A DNA stretch of 64,000 nt from Bradyrhizobium centrolobii (GCF_001641635.1 NZ_LUUB01000054.1:226227-290226), one strand, 5' to 3'. Counted from the first letter of the stretch, positions 16,554-25,259 are shown. Translations and numbers: made by a program. Notes: a model not told the origin generated them from the letters alone.

Positions 16554-17303
16554 TTACCTGAGCTGGTGCAGCAGCACGGCCCACGGAATGGTACGACACG
16601 CGCTTAGGACGGAGACAAGCCCCAGCGCCATCAGCAGCATGCCAAGCCAGGTCCAGCCCTGCCCGTCATCGCCCACCTCGGCGATGGGAAAGGCGCCCGG
16701 CGTCGTCGAAGGCGCGGAGGTGTTATCCACGTCACTGGCCGCCGGCGCAGCCGCCAGAAGCGCCTCCACATCGACCTGAGGCGGCGTGATGCGGTCGGGC
16801 GTGAGCCGGTCGTTCGCGCGGTTGGGAGGTCGCGCCGGCGACACGAGGGGCGCGCTCACGGTAGCGAGGACGGGACCGGCATCAGCCACCAGCGCGGGCG
16901 CGGGCGGGCCGGGCCGGGACGTATCCACCGGTGTGGAGCGCTGCAGCTCCGCGCGCGCATCCACCACCGCCTTCCGCTTGCGCGCTGCAGTCTTGTTCTC
17001 CTCGGCAGCGGCGGCACGATGTTTGGCGGCGCGACGCTGAACCAGCTTCTTCACCGTCGCGGTCCCTTCGGCTGCCTGGAACCAGCATTTGCGGCGGCCC
17101 TCCAACCGATAGACCCAGTGCTGGCCGTCGGCGACCGACTTGCCGGGTCGCGCCAAGCACTCCTCTTCCGCGGAAGTGGGCGCAGGGGCCGTTGCGGGAG
17201 CGGTATTGAACAAGCCGGCGAAAGGGTTCGAAGACGCAGGCGACGTCGAGAGGCCTGCAACAAGCACAAAAGCGGCGAAGCAAAATCGCAAATGACCGGA
17301 CAT
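16554..17303 (-). CDS. exported hypothetical protein with C-terminal membrane segment
   Basis: The 249-residue product has a signal peptide (CFAAFVLVAGLSTSPASS), a compact motif with two cysteines (EEECLARPGKSVADGQHWVY and GRRKCWFQAAEG), a basic Ala/Lys/Arg-rich stretch, a long Pro/Ala/Val-rich linker and a C-terminal transmembrane helix (WTWLGMLLMALGLVSVL). The cysteine-bearing motif recurs in small rhizobial exported proteins. It is probably anchored in the inner membrane facing the periplasm. No function is assigned. A 14-base palindrome lies about 46 bases upstream of its start. Confidence 0.6.
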   Translation of the reverse strand: MSGHLRFCFAAFVLVAGLSTSPASSNPFAGLFNTAPATAPAPTSAEEECLARPGKSVADGQHWVYRLEGRRKCWFQAAEGTATVKKLVQRRAAKHRAAAAEENKTAARKRKAVVDARAELQRSTPVDTSRPGPPAPALVADAGPVLATVSAPLVSPARPPNRANDRLTPDRITPPQVDVEALLAAAPAASDVDNTSAPSTTPGAFPIAEVGDDGQGWTWLGMLLMALGLVSVLSACRTIPWAVLLHQLR

Positions 17304-17348
17304 GAAAAACCCCGGTGTTGCGCCCCCGTCCGGACATGACCTTTGGCC

Positions 17349-17362
17349 GCGACCTAGGTCGC
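17349..17362. promoter_or_regulatory. perfect 14-base palindrome
   Basis: GCGACCTAGGTCGC is perfectly self-complementary and sits 46-59 bases upstream of the start at 17303 on the minus strand, close to where a -35/-10 promoter would fall. It may be an operator; the regulator is unknown. Confidence 0.35.
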
Positions 17363-17468
17363 AATGCGACTTAAATCAGGCAACGCGATGGATTCATTCT
17401 GGCCCCCGGCGAGATGCGGGCACGCATTCAGCGGCCCGAACCCGCTCGCGAATTTGCACGCTGTGTGT

Positions 17469-17530
17469 GGGCTTCTATCTGCCTACGCCGCTAACGTCCG
17501 CTTTGCGACCCGGAGGTGACATTGCGCTGC
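17469..17530. repeat. partial copy of the dispersed TCCGCTTTGCG repeat
   Basis: The stretch CTTCT, then AACGTCCGCTTTGCGACC, matches the central part of the fuller copies at 19309-19405 and 21107-21205. The rest has diverged. Confidence 0.4.
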
Positions 17531-17632
17531 CTCTGAAGCTGTGATCCCGGTCCGGCCGAAGAGCGGGGACAGTATAGCTGCAACGTGGTATCATTTCCAT
17601 TGGTTGGCAGCTCTGGGGCGGCCACGGTCGGA

Positions 17633-17890
17633 CGGCGGGAATTGATAGGCGCTTGGCGCCGCCGTCACTTGGCCAGTGACCGCGCGGGCGCAGCAACCTA
17701 TGCCAGAGGTCGGTGTTGTGCGTATCTCTCGGCGTAGGGAAAGCACGCACTCTGATGATGCATTTCGTCAAGGCCTGATGGAACCCGGCTACCTCGAAAA
17801 TCAGAATGTCGTCATAGAATAGCGTTGGGCAGAAGGCCATTGCTGCCACTTGCGGCACGCCGAGACCACCCGTTGCAGGCGACCTTGCAG
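17633..17890 (+). pseudogene. decayed ABC-type substrate-binding gene (ABC_sub_bind family), 5' remnant
   Basis: Fragments of a typical tryptophan/tyrosine-type ABC_sub_bind protein survive in two shifted frames. First comes RRELIGA, then in the next frame GAAVTWPVTARAQQPMPEVG, which is the classic signal peptide of this family, followed by DDAFRQGLMEPGYLENQNVV and an in-frame TAG just before RWAEGH. Functional relatives read DAFRQGL, then GYVEGQNV and YRWAEG. The remnant therefore has at least one frameshift and one stop and lacks most of the protein. The next intact gene begins about 60 bases downstream. Confidence 0.7.
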
Positions 17891-17950
17891 AGGCGGGAAG
17901 GTCCAAGGTGCTTCCTCATTGAAGTTTATCGGGCAGAGAGGGAGGGCGTC

Positions 17951-19276
17951 GTGGCGGGCATCAGTCGGCGAGGACTATTCAAGGTTTCCGGCGCTGGTCT
18001 TATGGAGGCAAGGTTCGGCGGGCTCGCGGCGATCCTGGCTTCGGGAGGCGCGCCCGCCTCCGCGCAGGCGACGACCGTCCATTGGCTTCGTGCGTCCAGT
18101 TTCGTGCCGGCGTCGGATGTTCTTTTAAAAGGTGAGATCACCAGAGAATGCCAGAAGGCACTTGGGATCAAACTCGCGGTCGAAACGATCAACGCGAATG
18201 ACGTCCAGGCGCGCATCACTTCGTCGATCCAGTCGGGATCGGGCCCCGATATCGTAAACGTCGTCAATAACTGGGCGCATTTATATTCGGAGAGCTTGGC
18301 CGAAGTCGACGACGTGGCGGAGGAACTTGGCAACTCTCAAGGCGGCTTTTACGAGACCTCTCGCTTGGCTGCATACGACGGCAAGCACTGGCTCGCCGTT
18401 CCTTTCAATATCACTGGCATCCAAATAGCCTACCGGAAATCGTGGTTTGCCGAGGTCGGCTATGCGAAGTTCCCAGAAACGTGGGAGCAGTATCGCGAAG
18501 CCGGCAAGAAGCTCAAGGCTAAGGGCCGTCCCATCGGTCAGACGCTCGGTCACACCTTCGCTGACGCGCCGAATTTTGTGTATCCATATCTCTGGTCTTG
18601 GGGTGGCAAGGAGGTCGAGCCGGACGGCAAGACGGTCGCGCTCAATAGCAGGGAGACGATCGAAGCTGTCAAGTTCATGGCGGCGTTCTGGAAGGACGCC
18701 CACGAGGAAGGCGGACTTGCCTGGGACGACACGAGCAACAACCGCGCCTTCTTGGCTGGCACAATCTGCGCGACCAACAATGGCGCTTCCATTTACCTTG
18801 AAGCTTTACGCAAACCGCATGCGTATCAGACCGACGCCGGCGAGCCGATCAAGGACGACATCCTGCACGCCCCGCTGCCGGCAGGTCCAGCTGGGCAGTT
18901 CAGCTTCCATATCCCCACGTCCAACATCGTCCTGCGTTATTCGAACAATCAGAAGTCGACCAAAGAGTTCATCCGCTGGATGAGTTCCAAACCGATCTTT
19001 GAAAAGTACTTCGTTACGCTACAGGGCTTCAGTGTCGGCCCCACGACTGATTGGGAGAAGCATCCGCTGTGGGACAAGGATCCCGTCATGCTTCCGTTCC
19101 GGTCGGCGGCACGGACTGGGCGGCTAATGGGCTATGCGGGGCCATCCAGCCGCAAGGCTGCGGAGGTGCTGACCAAGCACATCATCGTCGATATGTTCGC
19201 GAAGGCCGTGCAAGGCATGCCAGCCGAGGATGCCGTGAAGTGGGCTGAAGCTGAGTGCCTGAAAGCGTATGCCTAG
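17951..19276 (+). CDS. ABC extracellular solute-binding protein (family 1, sugar type), Tat-exported
   Basis: The 441-residue protein begins with ISRRGLFKVSGAGL, a twin-arginine signal, and then shows family 1 binding-protein features: VHWLRASSF, IQSGSGPDIVNVVNNW, the hinge region PFNITGIQIAYRKSW, ETWEQYREAGKKLKAKG, FVYPYLWSWGGKEV and a late WEKHPLWD. Such proteins deliver sugars or oligosaccharides to MalFG-type permeases, but none is adjacent, so it is an orphan here. The GTG at 17951 is chosen because GGAGG lies six bases upstream. The preceding region is a decayed unrelated binding-protein gene. The ligand is unknown. Confidence 0.8.
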   Translation: MAGISRRGLFKVSGAGLMEARFGGLAAILASGGAPASAQATTVHWLRASSFVPASDVLLKGEITRECQKALGIKLAVETINANDVQARITSSIQSGSGPDIVNVVNNWAHLYSESLAEVDDVAEELGNSQGGFYETSRLAAYDGKHWLAVPFNITGIQIAYRKSWFAEVGYAKFPETWEQYREAGKKLKAKGRPIGQTLGHTFADAPNFVYPYLWSWGGKEVEPDGKTVALNSRETIEAVKFMAAFWKDAHEEGGLAWDDTSNNRAFLAGTICATNNGASIYLEALRKPHAYQTDAGEPIKDDILHAPLPAGPAGQFSFHIPTSNIVLRYSNNQKSTKEFIRWMSSKPIFEKYFVTLQGFSVGPTTDWEKHPLWDKDPVMLPFRSAARTGRLMGYAGPSSRKAAEVLTKHIIVDMFAKAVQGMPAEDAVKWAEAECLKAYA

Positions 19277-19308
19277 CCGTTGACTACGCTGCTGACCTGA
19301 AATGCCCC

Positions 19309-19405
19309 GCTTCTGGCCCTTGTCGGACTTGCGGTTTAGCCAAATTTCCGCTTTGCGCCCAAGAGCTGCCCTCCCCGCCAGGTCGCACCTTGACCCTGAG
19401 CGGTC
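19309..19405 (+). repeat. dispersed repeat, copy 1
   Basis: This copy starts GCTTCTGGCCCTT, contains GCCAAATTTCCGCTTTGCGC and AGCTGCCCTCCCCGCC, and ends near GAGCGGTC. It aligns along its length with 21107-21205. Both copies lie between genes, on either side of the membrane cyclase gene. Confidence 0.6.
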
Positions 19406-19541
19406 GTTGATCCTTTCTTCTCAACGGCGCGCGATGCCAGCCCGAACTGATGACCTGAAACTCATGTATCACTAGACCGATTGTTGGTTGGCTGCTGATG
19501 CCCGTTACTGTGCTGCAACCGCCCACTCGAGGAGGCCGTCC

Positions 19542-20945
19542 GTGACCACCCTTGTCGAGCGCCTCGACTTGCCCGCCGCGTTGCTGCGCGCGCGCAGTCG
19601 GCGCGACACTGAAACTGAGACCGTTCAGTTTGCACAGGCCGCGCTCGCAGCGGCTAAGCAGGAGGGCCTGCAGCTGGCGGTGCGGGCGCGCTATGTCGCG
19701 CTCGCCGTAATCGCCTGCCTGTTGCCGATTATCAACCCGGCATGGGAGCAGCTATATTATGTGGCGCTGCTGGGCCTGTTCGCGCTGATCGGCTGGGCTC
19801 AGGCCAGAGTCGGGCGGGTCGGCGTGTCGAGGCCGGAGCTTGCGCTGCTGTTCTGCGACCTCGCGCTGCTGACGTTCGTCATCGTGGGGCCGAATCCCCT
19901 CGGCTCCGGGCACTGGCCGGCGGCGATGCAACTCCATTTCGGCAACTTCATCTATTTTTTTGTGCTCCTGTCGGGCGCGACGCTGGCCTATTCCTGGCGC
20001 ACGGTCATCGCGGTCGGAACGTGGACCTCCACCCTCTGGATCATCGGCATTGCCTGGGTGTGGTGGCAGCCCGATCGCGATCCTGCGCTGACCGCCCGCA
20101 TCGCAGCGGCGATCGGCAGCGATCACAGGCTCTTTCAACTGATCTCGCCCAACTCGATCGTGTTCGGCGAGCGCATTCAGGAGATCGTCGTGTTCATGAT
20201 CGTCGCGGTGACGCTCGCCGTGGCGGTGCGCCGCAGCAATGATCTCCTGATCCGCCATGCCGCGGTCGAGCGCGAACGCGGCAATCTCGCGCGCTACTTC
20301 TCGCCGAACGTGGTCGAGGAATTGTCAGGGCATGACGAGCCACTGAAGCAGGTGCGCACGCAAAACGTCGCGGTGCTGTTCGTCGACATCGTCGGCTTCA
20401 CGGCCTTTGCCGACGCGCGCACGCCAGACGAGGTCGTGCGCACCTTGCGCGAATTCCACGCGCTAATGGAGCAGGAGGTTTTCCGTCACAGCGGCACGCT
20501 AGACAAATATCTCGGCGACGGGCTGATGGCGACCTTCGGCACGCCGTTCGTCGGAAAGGCTGACGCCATTAACGCACTACGCTGTGCGCAGGCGATGATG
20601 GCGGCGGCGGATCGATGGAACAACCTGCGCAAAACGGCCGGCGAGACTCCGATCCGGGTCAGTTTCGGCTTGCACTATGGGCCGGTCGTGCTCGGCGACA
20701 TCGGACTGACCTGTCTCGAATATGCGGTGATCGGTTCGACCGTGAACGCGGCAAGCCGGCTCGAAGCCTTGACCCGCGCGCTCGACTGCGCGCTGGTGGC
20801 GAGCGACGATCTCGTCAGGCAGGCCAGGACCGAACTCGACAGCGCAGAAGCGGTGTTTCGTCCCCTGATGGCCCAGGCCCCGCAGACCATCCGCGGGCTC
20901 GAGCAGCCGATCGCGGTCTGGACGCAGGCACGCGCGGAGGAGTGA
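19542..20945 (+). CDS. membrane-bound class III adenylate/guanylate cyclase
   Basis: The 467-residue protein has about six transmembrane helices between residues 45 and 235 (for example AVIACLLPIINPAW and MIVAVTLAVAV), a short linker with ARYFSPNVVEELSG, and a C-terminal cyclase domain. The metal-binding aspartates lie in VLFVDIVGFTAF and YLGDGLMATFG, and the transition-state Asn/Arg in STVNAASRLEAL, so the site looks complete. GTG at 19542 has GGAGG six bases upstream. The membrane domain resembles the integral sensor modules of rhizobial cyclases, suggesting a membrane-perceived signal. It is flanked by two copies of a dispersed repeat and has no obvious operon partner. Confidence 0.85.
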   Translation: MTTLVERLDLPAALLRARSRRDTETETVQFAQAALAAAKQEGLQLAVRARYVALAVIACLLPIINPAWEQLYYVALLGLFALIGWAQARVGRVGVSRPELALLFCDLALLTFVIVGPNPLGSGHWPAAMQLHFGNFIYFFVLLSGATLAYSWRTVIAVGTWTSTLWIIGIAWVWWQPDRDPALTARIAAAIGSDHRLFQLISPNSIVFGERIQEIVVFMIVAVTLAVAVRRSNDLLIRHAAVERERGNLARYFSPNVVEELSGHDEPLKQVRTQNVAVLFVDIVGFTAFADARTPDEVVRTLREFHALMEQEVFRHSGTLDKYLGDGLMATFGTPFVGKADAINALRCAQAMMAAADRWNNLRKTAGETPIRVSFGLHYGPVVLGDIGLTCLEYAVIGSTVNAASRLEALTRALDCALVASDDLVRQARTELDSAEAVFRPLMAQAPQTIRGLEQPIAVWTQARAEE

Positions 20946-21319
20946 TAGATCGCGGTGATCGCAACAGGCTTGGCGCGTCCCGAGCCTCGGTCGCAGGAAG
21001 CCAGCCGACTATCCCAAAGCGCCGCTGGACGAAGGAGTAACAATGCAGTTCGATTTAATCTGTTTCGTAGAAGCAAGATCAATGATTGATCGGCAAACAG
21101 ATGGCTGCTTCTGGCCCTTCTGAGGCAGCGCGTCCGGCCAAATGTCCGCTTTGCGCGATTAGCTGCCCTGCCCGCCCGAAGTCGAACCTTCACCTCGAAG
21201 CGGTCACGCGTGACGGTTGCGGTTCTGCCGCCATTCGATCTTGCTCTCCATTGCCTCTTCCGGGTGGAAGGAAAGTTGCGATTGACCTCAATGACGGCGC
21301 AACGAATGGAGCCAGGCCT
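20946..21319. other. intergenic region holding dispersed repeat copy 2
   Basis: This 374-base gap lies between the cyclase and the convergent SagB-like gene. It contains the second repeat copy (21107-21205). The remainder shows no gene and no obvious Rho-independent terminator for either neighbour. Confidence 0.45.
21107..21205 (+). repeat. dispersed repeat, copy 2
   Basis: GCTTCTGGCCCTTCTG, GGCCAAATGTCCGCTTTGCG, AGCTGCCCTGCCCGCC and a final AAGCGGTC align in order with copy 1 at 19309-19405. Its left end lies about 160 bases downstream of the cyclase stop. Confidence 0.6.
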
Positions 21320-22765
21320 CTAGCTTTCGGCCGGCAGTCTCCTGCCGCGTCCGAGCGCGAATTGACCGACCGGGCTCTCGACGTGAAATTCAAGCTCGGT
21401 GGTTTTTGCAAACAGATCGATGTTGGTGGTTCCGATGGCGCAGCCGCCAAGGCCCATATCAGTCGCCGTCAGGTAGAACGTCTGGATCATGGCGCCAACG
21501 TTCTTCAGGATCAGCGAATATGCGATTGAGCTGTATTTCCAGGACACCCGTCCAAAGCGCGCGGCGATCGTGATCAGGACCTGCGGCGGACCGGGCGCGT
21601 CCATGGCAAACTGCGCCGCGGCCGAGAACGCCTTAAGCTGCTGGGCCGAGGCGCCGATCGCGACCAGCGCGTGGCTGCCCGCATCATAGTGGTAAAGTCC
21701 GCGCGAAAGTCCCTCGCAGTTCGAAACCGCCAGGTACAATTCCAGCTCGTAGGCGCTGCCCGCCGACGGATAGGGCCTCGTGCTGTAGGTGATTTGAGGG
21801 CCAAAATTCGTGTCGCTGTTCCACTCCGACAATACCCGCGCGGATGTGTCGAGAAACTGCGCGAGCTCGGCGAGCGTGACCGGATGCTCGTCGTCGAAAT
21901 CGCGTACCGAATGGCGTTCGCGCAACAACTTTGCGAAGGCCGAGGTCGGTTCGGAGGCGGAGACTTTGCGCAGGTCGATCTTCCTGCCGGGCCAAGCTGG
22001 ACGCACCGCGGGCAGCGCTTGGACGGCGCCCGCATGGGTGAACGTGCCGCCAACTGGATTGGCGTGCCGGCCCTCCGTGCTCCGCGTGTGAAACACGAGA
22101 TCGTGAAAATCCCAGAGAACGAGGTTGCCGTCGCCCTCATTCAACCGAAGACCGGCGCCGTCTTTCGCGCTGAGCTTGAGCAGGATCTGGCAGTCTAACA
22201 GTAATCCGAGCAGATCGATGAAGGACGCCGCCTCTCGGCCAAGCCTGCTGATCTTTTGCGGCCGCGACAGCGTCGCGAGTGTGGCAGCGATGACTGGATC
22301 GCCAATCCGAAACAGCGCTCCTGCGCGCGGCGATTCCAGCACCAACTCGTTGCCGCGCCGGCGCAGATAGGCGAAGCGCGATAGCACGACGGTATCGTTC
22401 TTGCCCAGCTTTGCGCGTTGCGGCCAGTACTCGGGGACCTGCGGCTCGATGATCACGAGATCCTGCTCGTCGCGCGAGTACAGGCGGTACTCGACAAGCC
22501 CGTGCTGCGCCAGTCGATGCACCAGGACGTCGACTTCCCTGGCGAGAGCGCTCTTGCCCGCAAAGGAAGCGAGTGGCAGGCCGGTGATGAGATGTCTCGC
22601 GCGGTCCAGTGCAGTCGCGCTGAATGATCCCAGATTGACCGAATAATCGCCCATGGATGCAGCGATGCTTCCATTGGCCTGCATCTGAAGGGAGAAATGA
22701 CCGTTCAATCGGGCGGCAATGACTGGCACGATCTTCCTGGTCGGCTTTTTCCCGGGAGCGCGCAC
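21320..22765 (-). CDS. SagB/ThcOx-type FMN dehydrogenase of a TOMM cluster
   Basis: The 481-residue protein has an N-terminal accessory half and a C-terminal nitroreductase-fold domain. Motifs in the second half are RHSVRDFDDEHPVTLAELA, YPSAGSAYELELYLAVSN with GLYHYDAGSHAL, a long helix with SIAYSLILKNVGAMIQTFYL, and GLGGCAIGTTN. These match SagB-like dehydrogenases that use FMN to oxidise azolines to thiazoles and oxazoles in TOMM/LAP peptides. It follows the cyclodehydratase by 13 bases, so the two are co-transcribed. The catalytic Lys/Tyr pair known in BcerB could not be located with certainty. The product would complete modification of the cysteine-rich peptide at 25260. Confidence 0.88.
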   Translation of the reverse strand: MRAPGKKPTRKIVPVIAARLNGHFSLQMQANGSIAASMGDYSVNLGSFSATALDRARHLITGLPLASFAGKSALAREVDVLVHRLAQHGLVEYRLYSRDEQDLVIIEPQVPEYWPQRAKLGKNDTVVLSRFAYLRRRGNELVLESPRAGALFRIGDPVIAATLATLSRPQKISRLGREAASFIDLLGLLLDCQILLKLSAKDGAGLRLNEGDGNLVLWDFHDLVFHTRSTEGRHANPVGGTFTHAGAVQALPAVRPAWPGRKIDLRKVSASEPTSAFAKLLRERHSVRDFDDEHPVTLAELAQFLDTSARVLSEWNSDTNFGPQITYSTRPYPSAGSAYELELYLAVSNCEGLSRGLYHYDAGSHALVAIGASAQQLKAFSAAAQFAMDAPGPPQVLITIAARFGRVSWKYSSIAYSLILKNVGAMIQTFYLTATDMGLGGCAIGTTNIDLFAKTTELEFHVESPVGQFALGRGRRLPAES

Positions 22766-22778
22766 GAAAGATCAACCT

Positions 22779-25025
22779 TCAGGTATGTGGAAGGAACGGA
22801 GTGAGCTCGCTCTCCAGTCGCGGGCGATCCAACAACCCAAGCTTCACCGGAACATCGTAGAGCCGGCCCGGTGCGAAGCGGCGATAGAAATGCCGCAAGC
22901 CCGGAACGAGCACTCTGACGACGGGGACCTCGACGTCGGGTCGCGTCTGGTCGAGCACAAGGAAATCGTACCCCGCGCGGGTGGCGATCTCGACGCAGGC
23001 CTCGACCTGACCACGCGTATTGTCGTGAACCTTAAGGCTCGGTGCCGGCGGGATGATCGGATTGTCGCAAGGGATCAGGAACGGATAATCATCCAGGCGC
23101 AGCGGCGTGACGCCGTCGAGCGTCGGCTTCTCGCCGGTTGCGCCGCCCATCATGCCGATCGACATGAACTGGGTCAGCTCGGTGAGAGAACGGAGCAGAG
23201 CTATGCGGCGATCGAAATGTGCGCCGGAACCGAACTCGATATTCTCGTGTCCGTTCTGCATCCAGTGCGTGATCGCAACGTAAGCAGGAATGCCGAGATC
23301 GCTGGTGATGTCGAGCACCCAGAGTCTGCGACCGGCATCGGTCAACTGGGCTTGCAGATCCCGCACATAGAAATCATCGAACTGTTTGAGGTCGACCTCG
23401 TCACGCTGCAGCCGGTTGTACCACCAGATCGCATAGGCATCGCGTTCGACGAGTTCAAGGAAACCTTGAACGATGGCTTCTTCGCGGGTGTTGCCGGCCG
23501 CGCAACCATTGGAATCGGTGTGGAAGCCGCCATAGAAGAAGTACAGTAGGCCCGTCGGAAGATATCTGAAACGCTTGTCGCGCAAGGACCAGACCGGCGA
23601 CCATTCGGTCTTGGTCGCGGCATCGAGCGGCTCAGGAACCGGATGTGATTCGTCCGGCTGCGGAGCAAGCCTGTCTTGAAACTGCGTTTCGCTGAAAAGC
23701 TGGACGTCGTTCGGATGAAGGGCCTCGCCCGGGGCGAAATCGATGAAGCGGCGCGCCATCCTGATCTCGTCGCCCTGGAAAATGCCGGAGTAGCGCTCGA
23801 TCGCCTCCATGAGCGCGCTGGCCTCCCCCTGCTCGGCCGTGGAGCCCTTGCCGAAGCTGCCGCCGCTCAGCCCGGACCTGAGCTGGTCGACGCTTCCGGC
23901 CGGCGCAGAGAAATTGTGCTGGGCGAAGAAGTTGGTGTTCATCGGCAGATCGACCTCGATCCGCTCGAGCCGCGTAACCACGCCGGTCAGCGGGCTTACA
24001 TGCTTGCGAAAACGCGCGACAGTGGCGCGAGACGTCACGGTGCGATATCCGCCGCTGGTCATGACGAGCCTTCTGCCCTCGGCAAGCTCGATCGGCGTCG
24101 ACGCCCGGCGCGGACTCTGCAGCTTCCTGCTGCCGCAGGTGGGACATTGCGGGCGCCGCGCGACGTAGTGCTTGGCGATGACCGCACCGGTCAGGTCGAA
24201 GCTTGCAATGTGATCGCGCAGATCCGTGCGAAAGCCGGAAGCAATCGCTTTCGTGATTTCAACGGCGGCGAAGTGGATTGCGGTTTGCCCAATGGTGTCG
24301 TTGACCAGCGGCGACACGGCGATCGGATGCGCCGGTCCGCGGTCGAGAAAGCCCTTGATCTCACGATTGCGTATCATGCGATCGAACAGACAAGTCCAGC
24401 AGGCGCTCTCGCCCGGTTTGAACACGGGTCCGACCAGCGGAAACACGCCGGACGGCTGCACCAGCAGCCACGGCGTCTTGTCGCTGACGCGTTTGTTGTT
24501 CATCTCGGCCAACCGCCGGTCAAGGTAGTCGTTCACCAGCGTGATCGTGAGCGCGGGCGAACGCTTGGCGATCTGAATGCCGAGTTTGCTCAATGCCGCG
24601 GTAAGTTGCTTGGCGCCTTTGACATCGATCGATTCCACCCTCACGGGGCAGGCGCGAAGGTTCTGTTCTGCGACTTCGGGAGGCAGGCCGAGGCTCGCCC
24701 AGTATCCAGCGACGGCGCCTGTGAATGCCTGCGATGCCGCCGTAGTGGCATAGCGGCGCTCGACGAGCCGCCCGATCGCTTCCTCGATCTTGTCCGTCGG
24801 AAAGCTCTTCGAAAGCTGGCGGATGATTTCCGAAACCGCTTTTCCGTTGCTTCCGATCGCTGCGGCCAGCGCACAATAGAGCTCACCGTGCAGGAAGTAC
24901 TTGCGATCCTCGGAATAGAGGCACACCGCATCGGGAGGAAGTGCGTAGGCGGTGTAATTCGGTGCGAACCGCAAAATATCCTTGCGGGCCTGTTTCGCAG
25001 TTCGGGTCTTGCGATTGGCTGTCAT
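22779..25025 (-). CDS. fused TOMM leader-binding/YcaO cyclodehydratase
   Basis: The 748-residue protein joins an N-terminal partner domain (about residues 1-320) and a YcaO domain (about 345-748). The partner domain is of the ThiF-like, leader-binding type and keeps two zinc CxxC pairs, in ACWTCLFD (Cys209/212) and QCPTCGSR (Cys294/297). The YcaO domain has the ATP-site signatures SALMEAIERY (S403, E407, E410, R411) and QGFLELVERD (Q520, E524, E527, R528). It should install azoline rings on Cys and Ser/Thr of the precursor at 25260 with ATP. The C-terminus ends TPFLPHT, carrying only part of the Pro-x-Pro-x-Pro tail common in the family. ATG at 25025 follows the precursor stop by 234 bases, including a hairpin. 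Confidence 0.92.
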   Translation of the reverse strand: MTANRKTRTAKQARKDILRFAPNYTAYALPPDAVCLYSEDRKYFLHGELYCALAAAIGSNGKAVSEIIRQLSKSFPTDKIEEAIGRLVERRYATTAASQAFTGAVAGYWASLGLPPEVAEQNLRACPVRVESIDVKGAKQLTAALSKLGIQIAKRSPALTITLVNDYLDRRLAEMNNKRVSDKTPWLLVQPSGVFPLVGPVFKPGESACWTCLFDRMIRNREIKGFLDRGPAHPIAVSPLVNDTIGQTAIHFAAVEITKAIASGFRTDLRDHIASFDLTGAVIAKHYVARRPQCPTCGSRKLQSPRRASTPIELAEGRRLVMTSGGYRTVTSRATVARFRKHVSPLTGVVTRLERIEVDLPMNTNFFAQHNFSAPAGSVDQLRSGLSGGSFGKGSTAEQGEASALMEAIERYSGIFQGDEIRMARRFIDFAPGEALHPNDVQLFSETQFQDRLAPQPDESHPVPEPLDAATKTEWSPVWSLRDKRFRYLPTGLLYFFYGGFHTDSNGCAAGNTREEAIVQGFLELVERDAYAIWWYNRLQRDEVDLKQFDDFYVRDLQAQLTDAGRRLWVLDITSDLGIPAYVAITHWMQNGHENIEFGSGAHFDRRIALLRSLTELTQFMSIGMMGGATGEKPTLDGVTPLRLDDYPFLIPCDNPIIPPAPSLKVHDNTRGQVEACVEIATRAGYDFLVLDQTRPDVEVPVVRVLVPGLRHFYRRFAPGRLYDVPVKLGLLDRPRLESELTPFLPHT

Positions 25026-25190
25026 CGGGTCTGCACGCGGATCTTGTTGCTCATCATCTCAGATCGCCAGCGCGCGGTGAGTCGTTCGCTCGCCCGCTGG
25101 AAGCCTTCGATTGATTTGGAACACACCCGCTCGTCGCCGGCAAGCCGCCCACCACAGGTACGGCGGACGTTGCGACGAAAACAAGAAGAT

Positions 25191-25215
25191 GGCCGGGTTG
25201 ATTCCGAACCCGGCC
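25191..25215 (-). terminator. hairpin with T-rich tail between precursor and cyclodehydratase genes
   Basis: GGCCGGGTT (25191-25199) and AACCCGGCC (25207-25215) form a perfect nine-base stem with a seven-base loop. Read on the minus strand, the stem is followed by ATCTTCTTGTTTT. It lies 45 bases after the precursor stop and about 165 bases before the cyclodehydratase start. A partial terminator here would give more precursor than enzyme transcript, a known arrangement in peptide clusters; the tail is imperfect, so read-through is likely. Confidence 0.65.
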
Positions 25216-25259
25216 AACAAAATCGAGGCTTGCCGATACACGATCGACCAGCGCGGAGC

